Part shown: positions 16,426 through 26,260 of the stretch, one piece after another
Layout of the letters: every line of letters starts with the position of its first letter
Position numbering within the stretch: position 1 is the first letter of the stretch
From: Planctomycetota bacterium
GTDB lineage: Bacteria; Planctomycetota; UBA1135; GCA-002686595
DNA length: 28,287 nucleotides
NCBI GenBank assembly: GCA_020638875.1
Contig: JACKHS010000035.1
Span: forward strand, 1-28,287
Direction of reading: 5' to 3'
Made by a program: the position numbers and the translations under genes
Notes under the pieces: generated by a model
What the model saw: only the letters and a program-made list of their open reading frames with translations
What the model was told of the DNA's origin: nothing
Databases searched by the model: none

Positions 16426-18677
16426 CGCGGGTCCTCGCGCAGCAAGCGGAAGGCGGGGGACTGGACGATAGCGTGGATCGCGTCGTACAGGGTGGGCCGT
16501 TCGGGGTCGAGGCGCGCCAGCACCTCGTCGAGCAGCGGCCGGTCGCCGCGCTCGAGCCCGCGGCCGAGCGCGTAGACGTACAGGCGCGTCACCACGGCGC
16601 GCACGAAGGCCGGATCGGCGACGAGCAGCGCGCGCAGGTCGTCGGGTCCGGCGAGCTCGCGCCCGTCGGGCAGGCGGCCGCGCGTGTCGACCGGCTCCCC
16701 GGCGTCCTCGCGGCGCAGGCGCCCGGTGGGGCCGAAGCCCTCCAGCACGAGCCCGAGCGGGTCGAGCGCGTCGTGGCACACGGCGCAGTCGGGGCGCGCG
16801 CGGTGCTGCGCGAGTTCTTCGCGCACGGTCGCGGCCGACGCGCCGCTGCCGCCGCCGGGCAGCGGCCCCGCGTCGGGCGGCGGCGGCGGCACGGGCGCGT
16901 CGAGCAACACCTCGAGCAGCCACTTGCCGCGCCGCACGGGCGAGGTGCGCGTGGGCTCGGAGGTCAGCGCGAGCACCGACGCCTGCCCGAGCAGGCCGCG
17001 CCGCTCGGGCGGCAGCTCGACGGTCACCCAGGCGCCCTGCGCGGGCCGCTCGTCGAGGCCGTAGAGGCGCGCGAGCGCGCGGTCGACCTCGCTGGTGGAG
17101 CTCGTGAGCAGCTCGCGCACGTCGCGCCGCTCGAACAGGTTCGCGCTCACGAAGCGCAGCGTCTCCGCGCGCATCGACGCGCGCAGCCGCGGGTCGAACT
17201 CGGGGAAGCGCTCGGTGTCGACGACGAGGCGCTCGAGCAGACCGAGGTGCAGCCACTGCGCGGCGAAGTCCTCGACGAGCGCCGACGCGCGCGGGTCGGC
17301 GAGCAGCCGCTCGGCTTGCGCGCGCAGGCCCGCGTCGGTGACGAGCGTGCCGTCGTGCGCGGCCCGCAGCAGCTCGGTGTCGGGCGCGCTGCTCCACAGG
17401 AAGTACGCGAGGCGCGTGGCGAGTTCGTAACCGTCGAGCGCGACGACGCCCGCGCGCAACGGCCGCGCGCCCGCGAGCGCGGCGGCGCGCGCGCCGCGCT
17501 CGGGGTCGGGCCGGCGGCCCTCGAAGCGGTACAGAAAGTCGGGCGAGGCGAGCAGCAGCGCGAGCGCCGCCTGCGCCCAGTCGTCGTCGCCGACCGCGTC
17601 GGGGTCGGGCAACGCGGCGGCGAGGCGTGCGAGCTCGGCGGGCGTCGCCGGGCGGCGCCACAGGCGGCCGGCGAGGTGCGCGAGCAGCGCCGGGCGGCGC
17701 GCGCCGGCCAGCTCGCGCTGCAACGCGGTCACCGCGGGCGGCTCGTGCGGGCCCTCGACCTCGACCGACCAGACGTGCAGGTTGCGGTCGCGCTGGGCGG
17801 GGTCCTCGGCCTCGGGGCGGTAGTAGTCGTTCAGGAACGCCGCGCCGATGCGGTGCGCGCCGCCGGCGAGCTCGACCTCGCACTCGAAGAGCGCGGGCGC
17901 GTCGCGCGTCTGCGGCACGTCGAAGCGCGCGACGGCGCGGCCGTCGACGACCGCCGCCATGCGCGCCGGTTCGGGCCCGGCCTGGTCCCCGGCGGCGCGC
18001 ACGCGCAGCGTGTAGGTGCCCGCGTACGCGAGCTCGAAGGGCGCGTCGGTCGTGCCGTTCGTGGTCAGCACGATGCGCCCGCTGCGCGCGGAGCCCTCGA
18101 GCTGCGTCGCGTCGGCGCGCCGCGGCGCCAGGTCCTCGACGTGCACGGAGGTCCACGCCCGCGCGGCGACCTGCTCGGCCAGGTCGACGTAGAGCACGAA
18201 GAGCTCCTCGGAGAGCGACTGCGTCTCGCCGAGGTGGTCGAAGCCGCCGCCGGCGGTCTCGGCCGGGAAGCGCTCGTAGAGCTCGCCCAGCTCGACGCCC
18301 AGGAGGTCGCGCACCGTGTTCGCGTACTCGCGGTGCGCTAGGCGCCGCAGTACCGGCCGGCCCGGGTCGAGCGGCCGCGCAGCGGGCGGCGGCACGTCCC
18401 AGCGCTGCTCGAGCCAGGCGAGGAAGCGCGCCGCGTCCTGCGCGCGCGGCGCGGGGCGCGAGCGCGGCGGCATCTCGCCCAGGTCGACGCGCTCGTGCAC
18501 GAGCTCGAGGTCGAGCGCGCCGCGCGCGCCGTCGGCGAGCGGCGCCAGGTCGAGGTCGCCCTCGGGCGCGTCGCCCGCGTGGCACGCCAGGCAGTGCGCC
18601 TCGAGGAACGCGCGCGCCTGGGCGTCGGCGCCGTCGAGGGCGAGCGCGGCGAGCAGGAGGGCGGCCGGGAGCGGCAT
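16422..18677 (-). CDS. Planctomycete-type cytochrome-like DUF1592/DUF1588/DUF1585 protein
   Basis: A 751-residue exported protein. A short signal peptide (MPLPAALLLAALALDGADA) leads into a PSCyt1-like segment with CLACH (Cys29, Cys32, His33), a c-type haem motif. DUF1587 follows (LRRLAHREYANTVRDLLGV), then a beta-rich carbohydrate-binding-like insert (about 190-290: GTYTLRVRAAGDQ to HVWSVEVEG). DUF1595, DUF1592 (ELATRLAYFLWSSAPDTELL), DUF1588 (RRGLLGQASVLALTSEPTRTSPVRRGKWLLE) and DUF1585 come next. A second CxxCH (CAVCHDALDPLG, Cys631-His635) lies in the DUF1588 region. Such proteins are thought to be periplasmic redox proteins; the substrate is unknown. ATG 18677 is chosen for the signal peptide and TATCCT 6 nt upstream, although the frame stays open for another 121 codons. 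It is first in an operon with the DUF1552 gene. Confidence 0.92.
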   Translation of the reverse strand: MPLPAALLLAALALDGADAQARAFLEAHCLACHAGDAPEGDLDLAPLADGARGALDLELVHERVDLGEMPPRSRPAPRAQDAARFLAWLEQRWDVPPPAARPLDPGRPVLRRLAHREYANTVRDLLGVELGELYERFPAETAGGGFDHLGETQSLSEELFVLYVDLAEQVAARAWTSVHVEDLAPRRADATQLEGSARSGRIVLTTNGTTDAPFELAYAGTYTLRVRAAGDQAGPEPARMAAVVDGRAVARFDVPQTRDAPALFECEVELAGGAHRIGAAFLNDYYRPEAEDPAQRDRNLHVWSVEVEGPHEPPAVTALQRELAGARRPALLAHLAGRLWRRPATPAELARLAAALPDPDAVGDDDWAQAALALLLASPDFLYRFEGRRPDPERGARAAALAGARPLRAGVVALDGYELATRLAYFLWSSAPDTELLRAAHDGTLVTDAGLRAQAERLLADPRASALVEDFAAQWLHLGLLERLVVDTERFPEFDPRLRASMRAETLRFVSANLFERRDVRELLTSSTSEVDRALARLYGLDERPAQGAWVTVELPPERRGLLGQASVLALTSEPTRTSPVRRGKWLLEVLLDAPVPPPPPDAGPLPGGGSGASAATVREELAQHRARPDCAVCHDALDPLGLVLEGFGPTGRLRREDAGEPVDTRGRLPDGRELAGPDDLRALLVADPAFVRAVVTRLYVYALGRGLERGDRPLLDEVLARLDPERPTLYDAIHAIVQSPAFRLLREDPR

Positions 18678-18683
18678 CGAGGC

Positions 18684-18689
18684 AGGATA
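18684..18689 (-). promoter_or_regulatory. -10-like hexamer TATCCT, 6 nt before the DUF1592 gene ATG
   Basis: On the minus strand TATCCT is followed by gcctcg and the ATG at 18677. This is consistent with a leaderless transcript and supports that start. Confidence 0.45.
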
Positions 18690-18737
18690 GCAGCCGCGGG
18701 CGAATCTGCCGGCGCTGGACCGCGCCGCGCGAGACGG

Positions 18738-18743
18738 TAGCTT
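18738..18743 (+). promoter_or_regulatory. -10-like hexamer TAGCTT, 7 nt before the FapA gene GTG
   Basis: TAGCTT is followed by gctgcgc and GTG at 18751. It is divergent from the DUF1592 promoter 48 nt away. It favours GTG 18751 over the TTG at 18742, which overlaps the hexamer. Confidence 0.4.
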
Positions 18744-18750
18744 GCTGCGC

Positions 18751-20127
18751 GTGATCCGCGTCGAGCTCTCCGCAGACGGCCTGCGCGCCTCCGTCGTGCT
18801 CGAGGAGCCGGTCGAGCTCGCGGAGCTGCGCGCCGCCCTCGAGGAGGCCGGCGTCGTGTACGGCGTGCACGAGGAGCGCTTGCAGGGCGCGGCCGACCTC
18901 TCGCGGCGGCCCGAGGGCCTCGGGCGGGCGCTCGCGGTGGCCCACGGCCTCGCGCCGCGCACCGCGCAGCCGGCCACCGTCGAGCTCGTCGTCGACCTGG
19001 GCCTCGCCGCCGGACGGATGGACGCGCGCTCGCTGCGCATGGACTACCGCGAGCGCGGGCTCGTCTGCAACGTGCACGTGGGCGACGTGGTCGCGCTGCT
19101 GCACCCGCCGGTGCCGGCCGAGCACGGCCGCGCGGTCGACGGCCGGCTGCTCGAGGCGCCCGCCGCCGATCGCCCCGACGCGCGCGTCGGCGAGCACCTC
19201 GAGCTGCGCGCGCACGCCGATCAGCCGGGCGTGCTGGAGCTCGTCGCCACGCTCGACGGCGTCGTGCGCATCGACGACGGCGGGACCGTGTCGATCGGCC
19301 TGCTGTACGAGGTGCCGGGCGACGTGGGCCTCGCGGTGGGCAACGTGACCGTCGAGGGCAGCGTCTTCATCGCCGGCAACGTGCAGGCCGGCTTCCGCGT
19401 GCAGGCGCGCGACGCCTTGCGCGTCGCCGGCTCCGTCGAGGACGCGATCCTCGAGGCCGGCGGGCTGGTCGAGGTGCAGGGCGGCATCCTGGGCGGCGAC
19501 TGGGGCCACGTGCACGGCGGCGCCGGCGTGCGCGCCAGCTTCGCGCAGAACGCGCACATCGAGAGCGGCGGCGACGTCGTGCTCGGTTCGGACACGCGCA
19601 GCACCATCCGCTGCAGCGGCGCGCTGCGCACCGAGGGCGGCGCCGGCTACCTGCGCGGCGGCGAGTACTGGGCCGCGCGCGGGCTGCACGCCCGCGAGCT
19701 CGGCTCGGACAAGGGCGCGGCCACGCGCGTCGAGGTCGGCCGCGACCCGTTCCTCGCGCGCGAGCACGCCATGGTCAGCAAGGACCTGAGCGCGCTGCGC
19801 GGGCAGCTCAAGAAGCTGCGCCGCGCGCGCGAGATCGAGAGCGTCCGGCGCGTCGGCGGCGACCTCTCGCGCACGCAGATCCTCTCGGTGCGCCGCTCGA
19901 TGAAGGCGCAGCGCGAGCTCGACCGCGACCTGCAGCTGCTGGCCGCGCGCCAGGCGGCGCTCGAGGCCGAGCTCGACGCCGCGCCGCCGCCGGAGGTGCG
20001 CGTCGACCACAAGGTCTTCAGCGGCGTCGAGCTGCTCCTCGGCGGCGCCCGTCACGTCGTCGAACGCTCGGGGCCGGGCGGCGTCTTCCGCCGCGACCCC
20101 GCCACCGGCGAGATCGTCTCCCGTTGA
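18751..20127 (+). CDS. FapA family protein (DUF342)
   Basis: A 458-residue cytosolic protein. The first 140 residues form a small alpha/beta region ending in the FapA-type core (LRMDYRERGLVCNVHVGDVVALLHPPVPAEHGRAVDG). Residues 150-330 are short Gly-rich beta turns (LYEVPGDVGLAVGNVTVEGSV, FIAGNVQAGFRVQA, AGGLVEVQGGILGG, SGGDVVLGSDTRSTIRCSG), typical of the right-handed beta-helix of DUF342. Residues 345-415 are a predicted coiled coil (LRGQLKKLRRAREIE, RQAALEAEL). FapA was named for a flagellar role in Vibrio, but DUF342 proteins are common without flagella and their function is unclear. No flagellar gene is nearby. GTG 18751 is preferred because of the hexamer 7 nt upstream. The CBS gene begins 14 nt after the stop. 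Confidence 0.85.
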   Translation: MIRVELSADGLRASVVLEEPVELAELRAALEEAGVVYGVHEERLQGAADLSRRPEGLGRALAVAHGLAPRTAQPATVELVVDLGLAAGRMDARSLRMDYRERGLVCNVHVGDVVALLHPPVPAEHGRAVDGRLLEAPAADRPDARVGEHLELRAHADQPGVLELVATLDGVVRIDDGGTVSIGLLYEVPGDVGLAVGNVTVEGSVFIAGNVQAGFRVQARDALRVAGSVEDAILEAGGLVEVQGGILGGDWGHVHGGAGVRASFAQNAHIESGGDVVLGSDTRSTIRCSGALRTEGGAGYLRGGEYWAARGLHARELGSDKGAATRVEVGRDPFLAREHAMVSKDLSALRGQLKKLRRAREIESVRRVGGDLSRTQILSVRRSMKAQRELDRDLQLLAARQAALEAELDAAPPPEVRVDHKVFSGVELLLGGARHVVERSGPGGVFRRDPATGEIVSR

Positions 20128-20141
20128 CCCACGAACCCCCC

Positions 20142-20555
20142 ATGCGAGCCTTCCAGCACTCCCTCGTCCGCGACGTCATGCACCCCGGCGTCACCACCAC
20201 CTCGCCGAACACGCCGCTGCGCGACGCCGCGCGGCAGATGGGCGACGGCGACCTGACCTGCCTCGTGGTGGAGCTCGCCGACCGCACGCGCGGCTTCGGC
20301 ATCCTGACGCAGAAGGACCTCGTCAGCGTGATGGCCGACGTGGGCTCCTTCGACGGCCTGGTGGTCGCCGACTTCATGACGCACCCGACGATCTGCCTGG
20401 ACCCGGAGTGGAACCTCACGACGGCCCTGGCGCTGATGCGCATGATGGGCCTGCGCCGCGCGCCGGTCGTGGCGGACGGCGCGTTGCTCGGGATCCTGAG
20501 CTTCACCGACCTGTTCCGGCACGGGCTCGCCGGGTTGTCCGGCGAGGACGCGTGA
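20142..20555 (+). CDS. Two-CBS-domain protein
   Basis: A 137-residue protein made of a CBS pair. CBS1 (about residues 8-68) begins VRDVMHPGVTTTSPNTPLRDAARQM and closes GFGILTQKDLVSVM. CBS2 (about 75-133) begins VADFMTHPTICLDPEWNLTTALALMR and closes GILSFTDLFRHGL. CBS pairs bind adenine nucleotides and report energy state, usually in cis or to a partner protein. No other domain is fused. ATG 20142 is chosen; an in-frame TTG at 20124 overlaps the upstream stop but adds only six unlikely residues. The 14-nt spacing suggests cotranscription with the FapA-like gene, whose product could be its partner. The gene ends 9 nt from the convergent rhomboid gene. Confidence 0.9.
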   Translation: MRAFQHSLVRDVMHPGVTTTSPNTPLRDAARQMGDGDLTCLVVELADRTRGFGILTQKDLVSVMADVGSFDGLVVADFMTHPTICLDPEWNLTTALALMRMMGLRRAPVVADGALLGILSFTDLFRHGLAGLSGEDA

Positions 20556-20564
20556 GGCGCGCGC

Positions 20565-21479
20565 TCAGGCCGTGAGGCCCGCGGCCGCCCACGCGCCGAG
20601 GAACGCGGCCACGGCGGCGGCGCCCAGCCAGCGCTCGGCGCGCGGCGTGAGCCGAGCGCGCGCGCGCCACGCGAGCGCGCCGCCGGCGAGCCCGACCAGG
20701 AAGCCCGCCAGGTGCGCGCCGACGTCGGTGTTGTCCTTCACCGGCTGCACCTTGAGCGTCTCGTCGAGGTGCGCGCCGCCGAGGCCGTACCAGCCGAACA
20801 CGATCACGCCCGCGATGAGCGGGACGTAGCGCGCCATGCGCGCCCGCGCGCTGACGAGCTTGCGCGAGAACTGCACCGCGGTGAGCATGCCGAGCGCCGC
20901 GAAGACGGCGGTCGACGCGCCGAGCGAGCGGTGATCGGCGCCGCTGACCGCCACGTTGAGCAGGTTCGCGAGCGTGCCCGTGGCGAGCAGCGTGCTCCAG
21001 GTCAGCGTCGGGCCCAGCACCTGCACGAGCAGCGCGACGAACAGGCCGCCCAGCGCGAGGTTGCCGACGAGGTGCTCGAGGTCCGCGTGCAGCGTCAGCG
21101 CGGTGGCCGCGCGCCAGACCTCGCCGGCGGCGACGCGCGCGCCGTCGACCAGGCCGCGCTCGGGCCAGTCGACGCCGAAGATGCGCGCGCGCGTCAGGAG
21201 GTGCATCACGGCGAGCAGCGTGCACCACAGCAGCGCGTGCGTGAGCCCGCCGGCGTAGAGCTTCAGCGGCGCCTCGCGCCGGCGCTTGCCGAGGTTCTCG
21301 CGGTGGTAGTTCGAGAGCTCCTCGAGCGCCTCGCGCGCGCGGTCGCTGGGGACGACGATCCAGCCCTGGTGCTGGTTGCCGACGACGCGGTGGGGGATGC
21401 CCACCGAGCGCAGCACGAGCGAGAGCTCGCGCAGCAGGGCGGCGTCGGGGGCGCGGAGGATCTCGGTCTCGTCGATCAC
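20565..21479 (-). CDS. Rhomboid family intramembrane serine protease with GlpG-like N-terminal domain
   Basis: A 304-residue membrane protein. Residues 1-70 (ILRAPDAALLRELSLVLRSVGIPHRVVGNQHQGWIVVPSD then REALEELSNYHREN) resemble the small cytoplasmic domain of GlpG. The rhomboid core follows with six or more hydrophobic segments. LTLHADLEHLVGNLALGGLF holds the conserved His and Asn in the oxyanion region, GASTAVFAALG contains nucleophile Ser189, and VGAHLAGFLVGLAGG contains catalytic His256. It should cut transmembrane proteins within the inner membrane; the substrates are unknown. GTG 21479 directly follows a run of nine C (minus strand) and has no Shine-Dalgarno, but no better start precedes the N-terminal domain. 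Confidence 0.9.
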   Translation of the reverse strand: MIDETEILRAPDAALLRELSLVLRSVGIPHRVVGNQHQGWIVVPSDRAREALEELSNYHRENLGKRRREAPLKLYAGGLTHALLWCTLLAVMHLLTRARIFGVDWPERGLVDGARVAAGEVWRAATALTLHADLEHLVGNLALGGLFVALLVQVLGPTLTWSTLLATGTLANLLNVAVSGADHRSLGASTAVFAALGMLTAVQFSRKLVSARARMARYVPLIAGVIVFGWYGLGGAHLDETLKVQPVKDNTDVGAHLAGFLVGLAGGALAWRARARLTPRAERWLGAAAVAAFLGAWAAAGLTA

Positions 21480-21512
21480 GGGGGGGGGCGGGCGCGCCTG
21501 GCGGCGAGACCA

Positions 21513-21518
21513 AGGCTA
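21513..21518 (-). promoter_or_regulatory. -10-like hexamer TAGCCT upstream of the rhomboid gene
   Basis: On the minus strand TAGCCT lies 33 nt before GTG 21479, in the 61-nt gap after the TPR-like gene. It would give a leader of about 25 nt that includes a C9 run. Confidence 0.3.
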
Positions 21519-21540
21519 CCCCCCGCTTACGCCGCGCGCC

Positions 21541-22884
21541 TCACCATCGGACGCGGAGCTCGCGCGAGCGTCGCTCCTCGGCCCACATCGTGCCGCCGTC
21601 GGGGTCGCTGGCGTCGGCCTCGCGCCACAGGGCGCGGGCCAGGTCCTCCGCCCCGAGGTCCCACTCGAGCGAGGCGAAGTCGCCGAGCTGCCAGGAGACG
21701 TCCTCGCCGGCGGCGGCGCGCGCGCGCAGCGTCGCCAGGTAGCGGTCGAGCTGCGGGCGGAAGAGCTCGGGCGCGGTCTCGACGATCGGACCCCAGGCCT
21801 GGGGGTCGTCGTTCTGCTCGGTGTAGCGCGCGAAGAGCTCGGCCGCGCGACCGCGCTCGCCCGACTCCAGGTCGTGGGCGACGAGCGCCTCCACGGCGTC
21901 GGTGTCGGCGGCCGACTCGTCCAGCGCCGCGCGCACGCGCTCCCAGCCGGCGTACGGGGCGAGCGCGACCTCGACGTCGAGGTCGTCGCCGTGCTGCTCC
22001 ACGAAGCGCTCGCGAGCCTGCGCGAAGCCGACGTCCTGCGACGTGCGGCCGGCGAGCTTGGCGAGCTCGATCAGCGCCGTGTCGTTGCCGGTGTGGTTCT
22101 CGGCGAGCACGCGCTCGAGCAGCGCGCGCACGCCTTGCGGGTCGACGGCGGCCCAGGCCTCGAGCTCCCACGGCTGCGCCGAGGAGTGCGCCACGACGCA
22201 CCCGCTCGAGGGCACGAAGTAGCTGTCGAGCGCGGGCAGGAACTCGACCGCCTCGGCGGCGCGCCCCGCGGCCGTCAGCGCGCGCGCGCGGCCGCGGGCG
22301 AACTCGGACGGCTCGTAGCCGAACGCGACGAGCTCGCGTTCGACGAGGTCGAAGGTGTCGAGGCACGCGCGCGGGTCGAGCGCGACGAAGGCCTCGAGCG
22401 TGTCGAAGTCGGTCGGGTCGTAGCGCAGCGCGCGCTCGTACAGCTCGCGCGCCTCGGGCGCGAAGCCGGCCTGCGCGAGCGCGGTCGCCGTCTCCACGAG
22501 GCAGCCGCTGGGGACCTCGCGCGCGGCGCGCAGCAGCGCCAGCGCCTCCAGCGGCCGGCCCGCCGCGAGGTGCGCCTGCACGTAGAGCTCGACGGCGTCG
22601 AGCGGCAGCGCGAGCGAGCCGGGCGCGGCCTCGGCGGGCGAGGGGAGCTCGACCGGCTGACGCGCGAGGGGCGCGGCGGCGGTGGGGCGCAGCGCGAGCG
22701 CCGTGCGCGTCGGCGGCCGCCGCGGCGACCGGGCGCGGCAGCGGGTCCGCTGCGGCGCCGAGCGCTTCGGCCCGCGCGCCTCGAGCTGCGCCGGCGCCAC
22801 GCGCGGGGCGGTCGTGCGGCCGAGGGACCAGCCGCCGGCGAAGGCGGCGAGGGCGAGCAGGAGCGGGAGCAGCAGCGGTCTCAT
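21541..22884 (-). CDS. Exported or anchored TPR-like helical repeat protein, 447 aa
   Basis: Not assigned to a named family. Residues 1-22 (MRPLLLPLLLALAAFAGGWSLG) form a signal peptide or N-terminal membrane anchor. Residues 25-95 are Arg/Pro/Ala-rich and probably disordered; a second frame over about 22690-22770 is also open and Ala/Pro-rich, so a pair of compensating indels there cannot be excluded. From residue 95 helical pairs with TPR character appear: VELYVQAHLAAGRPLEALALLRAARE, ATALAQAGFAPEARELYERALRYDPTDFDTLEAF, GRARALTAAGRAAEAVEFL, GERGRAAELFARYTEQND and a C-terminal ALWREADASDPDGG. It probably acts as a periplasmic interaction protein. TACTGT 6 nt upstream supports ATG 22884. Confidence 0.75.
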   Translation of the reverse strand: MRPLLLPLLLALAAFAGGWSLGRTTAPRVAPAQLEARGPKRSAPQRTRCRARSPRRPPTRTALALRPTAAAPLARQPVELPSPAEAAPGSLALPLDAVELYVQAHLAAGRPLEALALLRAAREVPSGCLVETATALAQAGFAPEARELYERALRYDPTDFDTLEAFVALDPRACLDTFDLVERELVAFGYEPSEFARGRARALTAAGRAAEAVEFLPALDSYFVPSSGCVVAHSSAQPWELEAWAAVDPQGVRALLERVLAENHTGNDTALIELAKLAGRTSQDVGFAQARERFVEQHGDDLDVEVALAPYAGWERVRAALDESAADTDAVEALVAHDLESGERGRAAELFARYTEQNDDPQAWGPIVETAPELFRPQLDRYLATLRARAAAGEDVSWQLGDFASLEWDLGAEDLARALWREADASDPDGGTMWAEERRSRELRVRW

Positions 22885-22890
22885 GGCCTC

Positions 22891-22896
22891 ACAGTA
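22891..22896 (-). promoter_or_regulatory. -10-like hexamer TACTGT, 6 nt before ATG 22884
   Basis: On the minus strand TACTGT is followed by gaggcc and ATG. The GAGG could instead act as a weak Shine-Dalgarno. The 31-nt gap after the dCTP deaminase gene has no other signal. Confidence 0.4.
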
Positions 22897-22915
22897 GACC
22901 GAACGCCGCGGGCGG

Positions 22916-24055
22916 TCACGCCGGACGGAAGGCGCGCGCCAGCGTCAGGTCCTGATCCTGGTAGCTGGCGCCCGTGCGGTTCGCGCCGTACAGCGCGGCG
23001 GGGCGCTCGCTGACGCGGAAGAAGCGCAGGCGGCAGGCGAGCTGGCCCTCCTCGAACAGGAACGGCACGTCGTGCGCGCGCACCTCGAGCACCGCGGGGG
23101 TGCCGTGGTCGAGCGGGCGGCCGTCGGCGTCCTCGCGCCAGCCGAAGCCGCTGTCGAAGAAGCCCGCGTAGTTGTTGCGCAGCTCACCGAGGCCCACGTC
23201 GACCGGCAGCATCTCGGCCGCGAGGTCGGGCGGCACGCGCAGGCGCTCGCGCGAGGCGAACAGGTAGAAGCGCTCGGGCTCGAGCACGGCGCCGCCGCCG
23301 GGCGCGGCGACCGGCTCCCAGAAGTCGGCCGCGGCGTGGCCGCCGGACGCCGCGAAGACGAGCTCCGGCGCGTCGCGGCGCGCGCGCCAGCCGGCGGGGC
23401 GGCGGCCGCTCAAGCCGGCCGTGAGCACCAGGCACCCGTCCTCGTCGATGCGCACCTCGCGCTTGGACAGCGGGCGCGCGCCGTCGAAGACGAGCGGCGT
23501 GCGGGCGTGCAGGGCGAACAGCTCGCCGCGCGACAACGCCGGCGCGCCGCGGGCGAAGCGCGCCTGGCCGAGGCGGTCGCCGCGCACCAGGCGCACGGAG
23601 AACGACAGCGGCGAGACCTCCATCCACAGACGGCCGTGGTAGCCGGGCGGCGCCTCGTCGAAGCGCGGGTGACCGCAGGCCAGCACGCGCGTGAACACGT
23701 CGCAGCGCCCGGTGGAGGAGCGCGGGTTGAAGCGCGCGCGCAGGTCGTGGGGCAGGCGCAGCTCCTCCATCAGCTCGACGAGGTAGACCGCGCCGCGCTC
23801 GAGCACGGCGCCCGCGCCCGTGAGGTCGAGCGTCTCGACGCCGAGCTCGGCCAGGCGACGCTCCACGCTGCGCGGTCCGGGCAGGAAGCCGGCGCGCAGG
23901 CGGTGGGCGCGGCCGCCGAGGCGCAGGTCGAGGCTGGCGGGCTGGACCTGCGCGGCCGCGGGCGCGTCGGCGCCCGGCGCGGCGACGACGACGCGACCGA
24001 AGAGCCCGAGGAGCTCACGGTCGGAGAGCAGCGCGCCGGCGGAGCCCCGGGTCAT
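22916..24055 (-). CDS. dcd: Large-form dCTP deaminase (2'-deoxycytidine 5'-triphosphate deaminase)
   Basis: A 379-residue protein of the long dCTP deaminase type with two Dcd/dUTPase-like halves. The N-terminal half carries QPASLDLRLGG (family S-x-D-L-R-L-G), the triphosphate-binding PRSSTGR at residues 111-117 and YHGRLWMEVSPLSF with Glu146 as the likely catalytic acid. The C-terminal half repeats the fold (FYLFASRERLRVPPDLAAEMLP, NNYAGFFDSGFGW, AVLEVRAHDVPFLFEEGQLACRLRFFR). It deaminates dCTP to dUTP for dTTP synthesis in the cytosol. The length is about twice that of the E. coli Dcd trimer subunit. The frame stays open upstream, but ATG 24055 starts the conserved protein and has TACAAT 7 nt upstream. 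It is divergent from sucC. Confidence 0.88.
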   Translation of the reverse strand: MTRGSAGALLSDRELLGLFGRVVVAAPGADAPAAAQVQPASLDLRLGGRAHRLRAGFLPGPRSVERRLAELGVETLDLTGAGAVLERGAVYLVELMEELRLPHDLRARFNPRSSTGRCDVFTRVLACGHPRFDEAPPGYHGRLWMEVSPLSFSVRLVRGDRLGQARFARGAPALSRGELFALHARTPLVFDGARPLSKREVRIDEDGCLVLTAGLSGRRPAGWRARRDAPELVFAASGGHAAADFWEPVAAPGGGAVLEPERFYLFASRERLRVPPDLAAEMLPVDVGLGELRNNYAGFFDSGFGWREDADGRPLDHGTPAVLEVRAHDVPFLFEEGQLACRLRFFRVSERPAALYGANRTGASYQDQDLTLARAFRPA

Positions 24056-24062
24056 GGCGCGG

Positions 24063-24068
24063 ATTGTA
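24063..24068 (-). promoter_or_regulatory. -10-like hexamer TACAAT, 7 nt before the dcd ATG
   Basis: On the minus strand TACAAT matches 5 of 6 bases of TATAAT and is followed by ccgcgcc and ATG 24055. It is the best -10 in the window, and its position implies a leaderless transcript. Confidence 0.5.
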
Positions 24069-24111
24069 GTCGCGGCCCCCTTCGGCGGTGGTCCCCGAGC
24101 GGGCGCGGGCG

Positions 24112-24117
24112 TAGACT
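24112..24117 (+). promoter_or_regulatory. -10-like hexamer TAGACT for sucCD
   Basis: TAGACT lies 62 nt before the sucC ATG in the divergent dcd-sucC region and is followed by a locally AT-richer stretch (tcttcgccgaaaatcc). It predicts a leader of about 55 nt. No clear -35 is present. Confidence 0.4.
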
Positions 24118-24179
24118 CTTCGCCGAAAATCCCGGCGCCGCGCCGCCCGCGCCGCGCGTCCCCACGCCCCCGAACATCC

Positions 24180-25341
<1,162 letters not shown>

Positions 25342-25343
<2 letters not shown>

Positions 25344-25346
25344 GAG
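25342..25346 (+). promoter_or_regulatory. Ribosome binding site AGGAG of sucD
   Basis: AGGAG overlaps the sucC stop (TAG 25341-25343) and ends 8 nt before ATG 25355, as expected for an internal operon gene. Confidence 0.75.
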
Positions 25347-25354
25347 CCGGTTCC

Positions 25355-26257
<903 letters not shown>

Positions 26258-26260
26258 GCC

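Noticed and set aside
18678..20055. Upstream extension of the DUF1592 frame on the minus strand across the FapA gene
   Set aside because: The added sequence is low-complexity shadow of the FapA gene. A signal peptide begins at ATG 18677 with TATCCT 6 nt upstream.
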